A stretch of DNA of 35,868 bases from the NCBI GenBank assembly GCA_009691305.1, contig SICS01000010.1:1-35868 (forward strand), in the 5' to 3' direction. This document shows positions 34,768-35,868 of the stretch, piece by piece. Source of the stretch: Candidatus Peribacteria bacterium. GTDB lineage: Bacteria > Patescibacteriota > Gracilibacteria > Peribacterales > Peribacteraceae. How positions within the stretch are numbered: the first letter of the stretch is position 1; each line of letters opens with the position of its first letter. A model generated the notes under the pieces. It was not told the origin of the DNA and made no database searches. It saw only the letters and a program-made list of their open reading frames with translations. The position numbers and the translations under genes are program-made.

Positions 34768-35331
34768 TCAGAACTGGACGGCTGGAGCTTTGTCTGCACC
34801 GTCATCGCTCGCGAACATCGCCTCAGGCGTGAACCCAAACATGCCGGCGAGGATATTCTTCGGGAAGCGCTTCACGAGGACGTTGTAGCCCTGGACAGCA
34901 GTGTTGTAATCCCTGCGCGCTGTGGCGATACGGTTCTCCGTGCCTTCCAGCTGCGTCATGAGGTCACGGAACGCCTGGGTCGCCTGCAGCTGCGGATACG
35001 CTTCCACCGTCACGAGCAGGCGCGACAGCGCGGAATCAAACCCCGATGCGGCCGCCACCTTCGCGTCGCGCGTTCCGGCACCCTGCCACTGCGAGCGTGC
35101 CTCCGTGATAGCCGTAAAAGTGCTCTGTTCAAACGCTGCCGCACCTTTCACGGTGCTGACGAGGTTGGGAACAAGGTCAATCCGGCGCTGGTATTGCGTT
35201 TCCACCTTCGCCCACGCGCCTTCCACCCCCGCCTTTGCAGTGACGAGGCTGTTATAGCCCGACCACAGCCAGACGGTGAGGACCGCAACGATTGCGAGCA
35301 GGATCCAGGTCGAACGTGATTTCATCGCCAT
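34768..35331 (-). CDS. lemA: LemA family protein
   Basis: YNSLVTAKAGVEGAWAKVETQYQRRIDLVPNLVSTVKG; upstream of TPM gene by 8 nt. Confidence 0.95.
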   Translation of the reverse strand: MAMKSRSTWILLAIVAVLTVWLWSGYNSLVTAKAGVEGAWAKVETQYQRRIDLVPNLVSTVKGAAAFEQSTFTAITEARSQWQGAGTRDAKVAAASGFDSALSRLLVTVEAYPQLQATQAFRDLMTQLEGTENRIATARRDYNTAVQGYNVLVKRFPKNILAGMFGFTPEAMFASDDGADKAPAVQF

Positions 35332-35368
35332 ACAGGTGAGGGGGAAAACGGCCCCACTCTACACTGCA

Positions 35369-35767
35369 TCACTTCCACATCATAAGGACCCCGGTGGCAA
35401 CAATGATGTTCGTCGCCGAGTGGCCGCTGTCGATGAGGACAAGCTCCACAGGCTTCTTGGCGAAGAGCGCGCGCGTCAGGTTTGGCATGAAATCGAGCCC
35501 GAACCACAGCAACGTGCTGATCTTCCACGCATCCACCAGCACCGTGATCTTCAGGAGGGCAAAGAGCAGGCTCAGGAGGAACGCCAACACAATGCTGGTG
35601 CCAAACGTGGCAGCGAACGGCAGGAAGTATCCGCATTTCGCCTTCTTCTTGGGATTAATGCCGTTGAGCTTCATCCACGGTTTTGCAAAAAGCACCGGCG
35701 AGTACCAAAGGGCCCCGACGGGCACAGTAGCCGCAGCAGCGGCAAACATTGCAGTGACGTTGATCAT
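35369..35767 (-). CDS. DUF1761-like membrane protein
   Basis: GALWYSPVLFAKPWMKLNGI, four hydrophobic segments. Confidence 0.75.
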   Translation of the reverse strand: MINVTAMFAAAAATVPVGALWYSPVLFAKPWMKLNGINPKKKAKCGYFLPFAATFGTSIVLAFLLSLLFALLKITVLVDAWKISTLLWFGLDFMPNLTRALFAKKPVELVLIDSGHSATNIIVATGVLMMWK

Positions 35768-35847
35768 GAGGGATGGGAAAGGACGGGATTCACCCTAAAC
35801 CCCCGCATGGCTCAAGAACAATCAACTGAAAGGGATACTATGGTGCT

Positions 35848-35868
35848 ATGTATGAAATGTTGGTCGGG
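35848..35868 (+). CDS. Possible start of a gene truncated by the window edge (MYEMLVG...)
   Basis: ATG six nt after TACTAT, matching the local start-site architecture. Confidence 0.35.

Overview
The window is a gene-dense, GC-rich bacterial chromosomal segment. Its gene content suggests a Candidate Phyla Radiation/Patescibacteria-like genome (for example Peribacteria/Peregrinibacteria); this lineage guess is inference only. I recognise priA (5'-truncated), an aquaporin, a TrmH/SpoU methyltransferase, a PurQ-like amidotransferase, frr, a four-helix-bundle (S23/IVS-type) protein, pyrH, a TMTC-like TPR membrane protein, pyk, ftsL-like, rsmH, an L,D-transpeptidase-like protein, a Cas4-like PD-(D/E)XK nuclease, a fatty acid desaturase, a ROK kinase, an M23 peptidase, gnd, tal, a C39-like lipoprotein, a RAYT/Y1 transposase remnant, tkt, two tandem SLH proteins, a riboflavin kinase domain protein, a MurE-like ligase, rnhB, lgt, tsaD, an XRE regulator, a PKD-repeat membrane protein, envelope lipoproteins, TPM, LemA, DUF1761 and three tRNAs (Arg-UCU, Ser-GCU, Ser-UGA). 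Three signals go beyond ordinary annotation. (1) There is a dispersed family of twin-hairpin REP-like elements. Loop sequences differ between copies, but within each copy the two loops are reverse-complementary. Several copies lie in frame inside conserved genes (priA, tsaD), and a second palindrome family lies inside tsaD, tkt and the RAYT gene itself. (2) At least 13 genes have a TANNNT -10-like hexamer 6-7 nt before the start codon and no Shine-Dalgarno, which suggests pervasive leaderless initiation. (3) An IVS-like four-helix-bundle ORF, bracketed by AT-rich inverted repeats, is inserted exactly between pyrH and frr. I also found an unlisted 29-codon membrane peptide coupled by an ATGA overlap to the PKD gene. 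All pattern claims come from reading the sequence by eye; no searches or folding programs were run.
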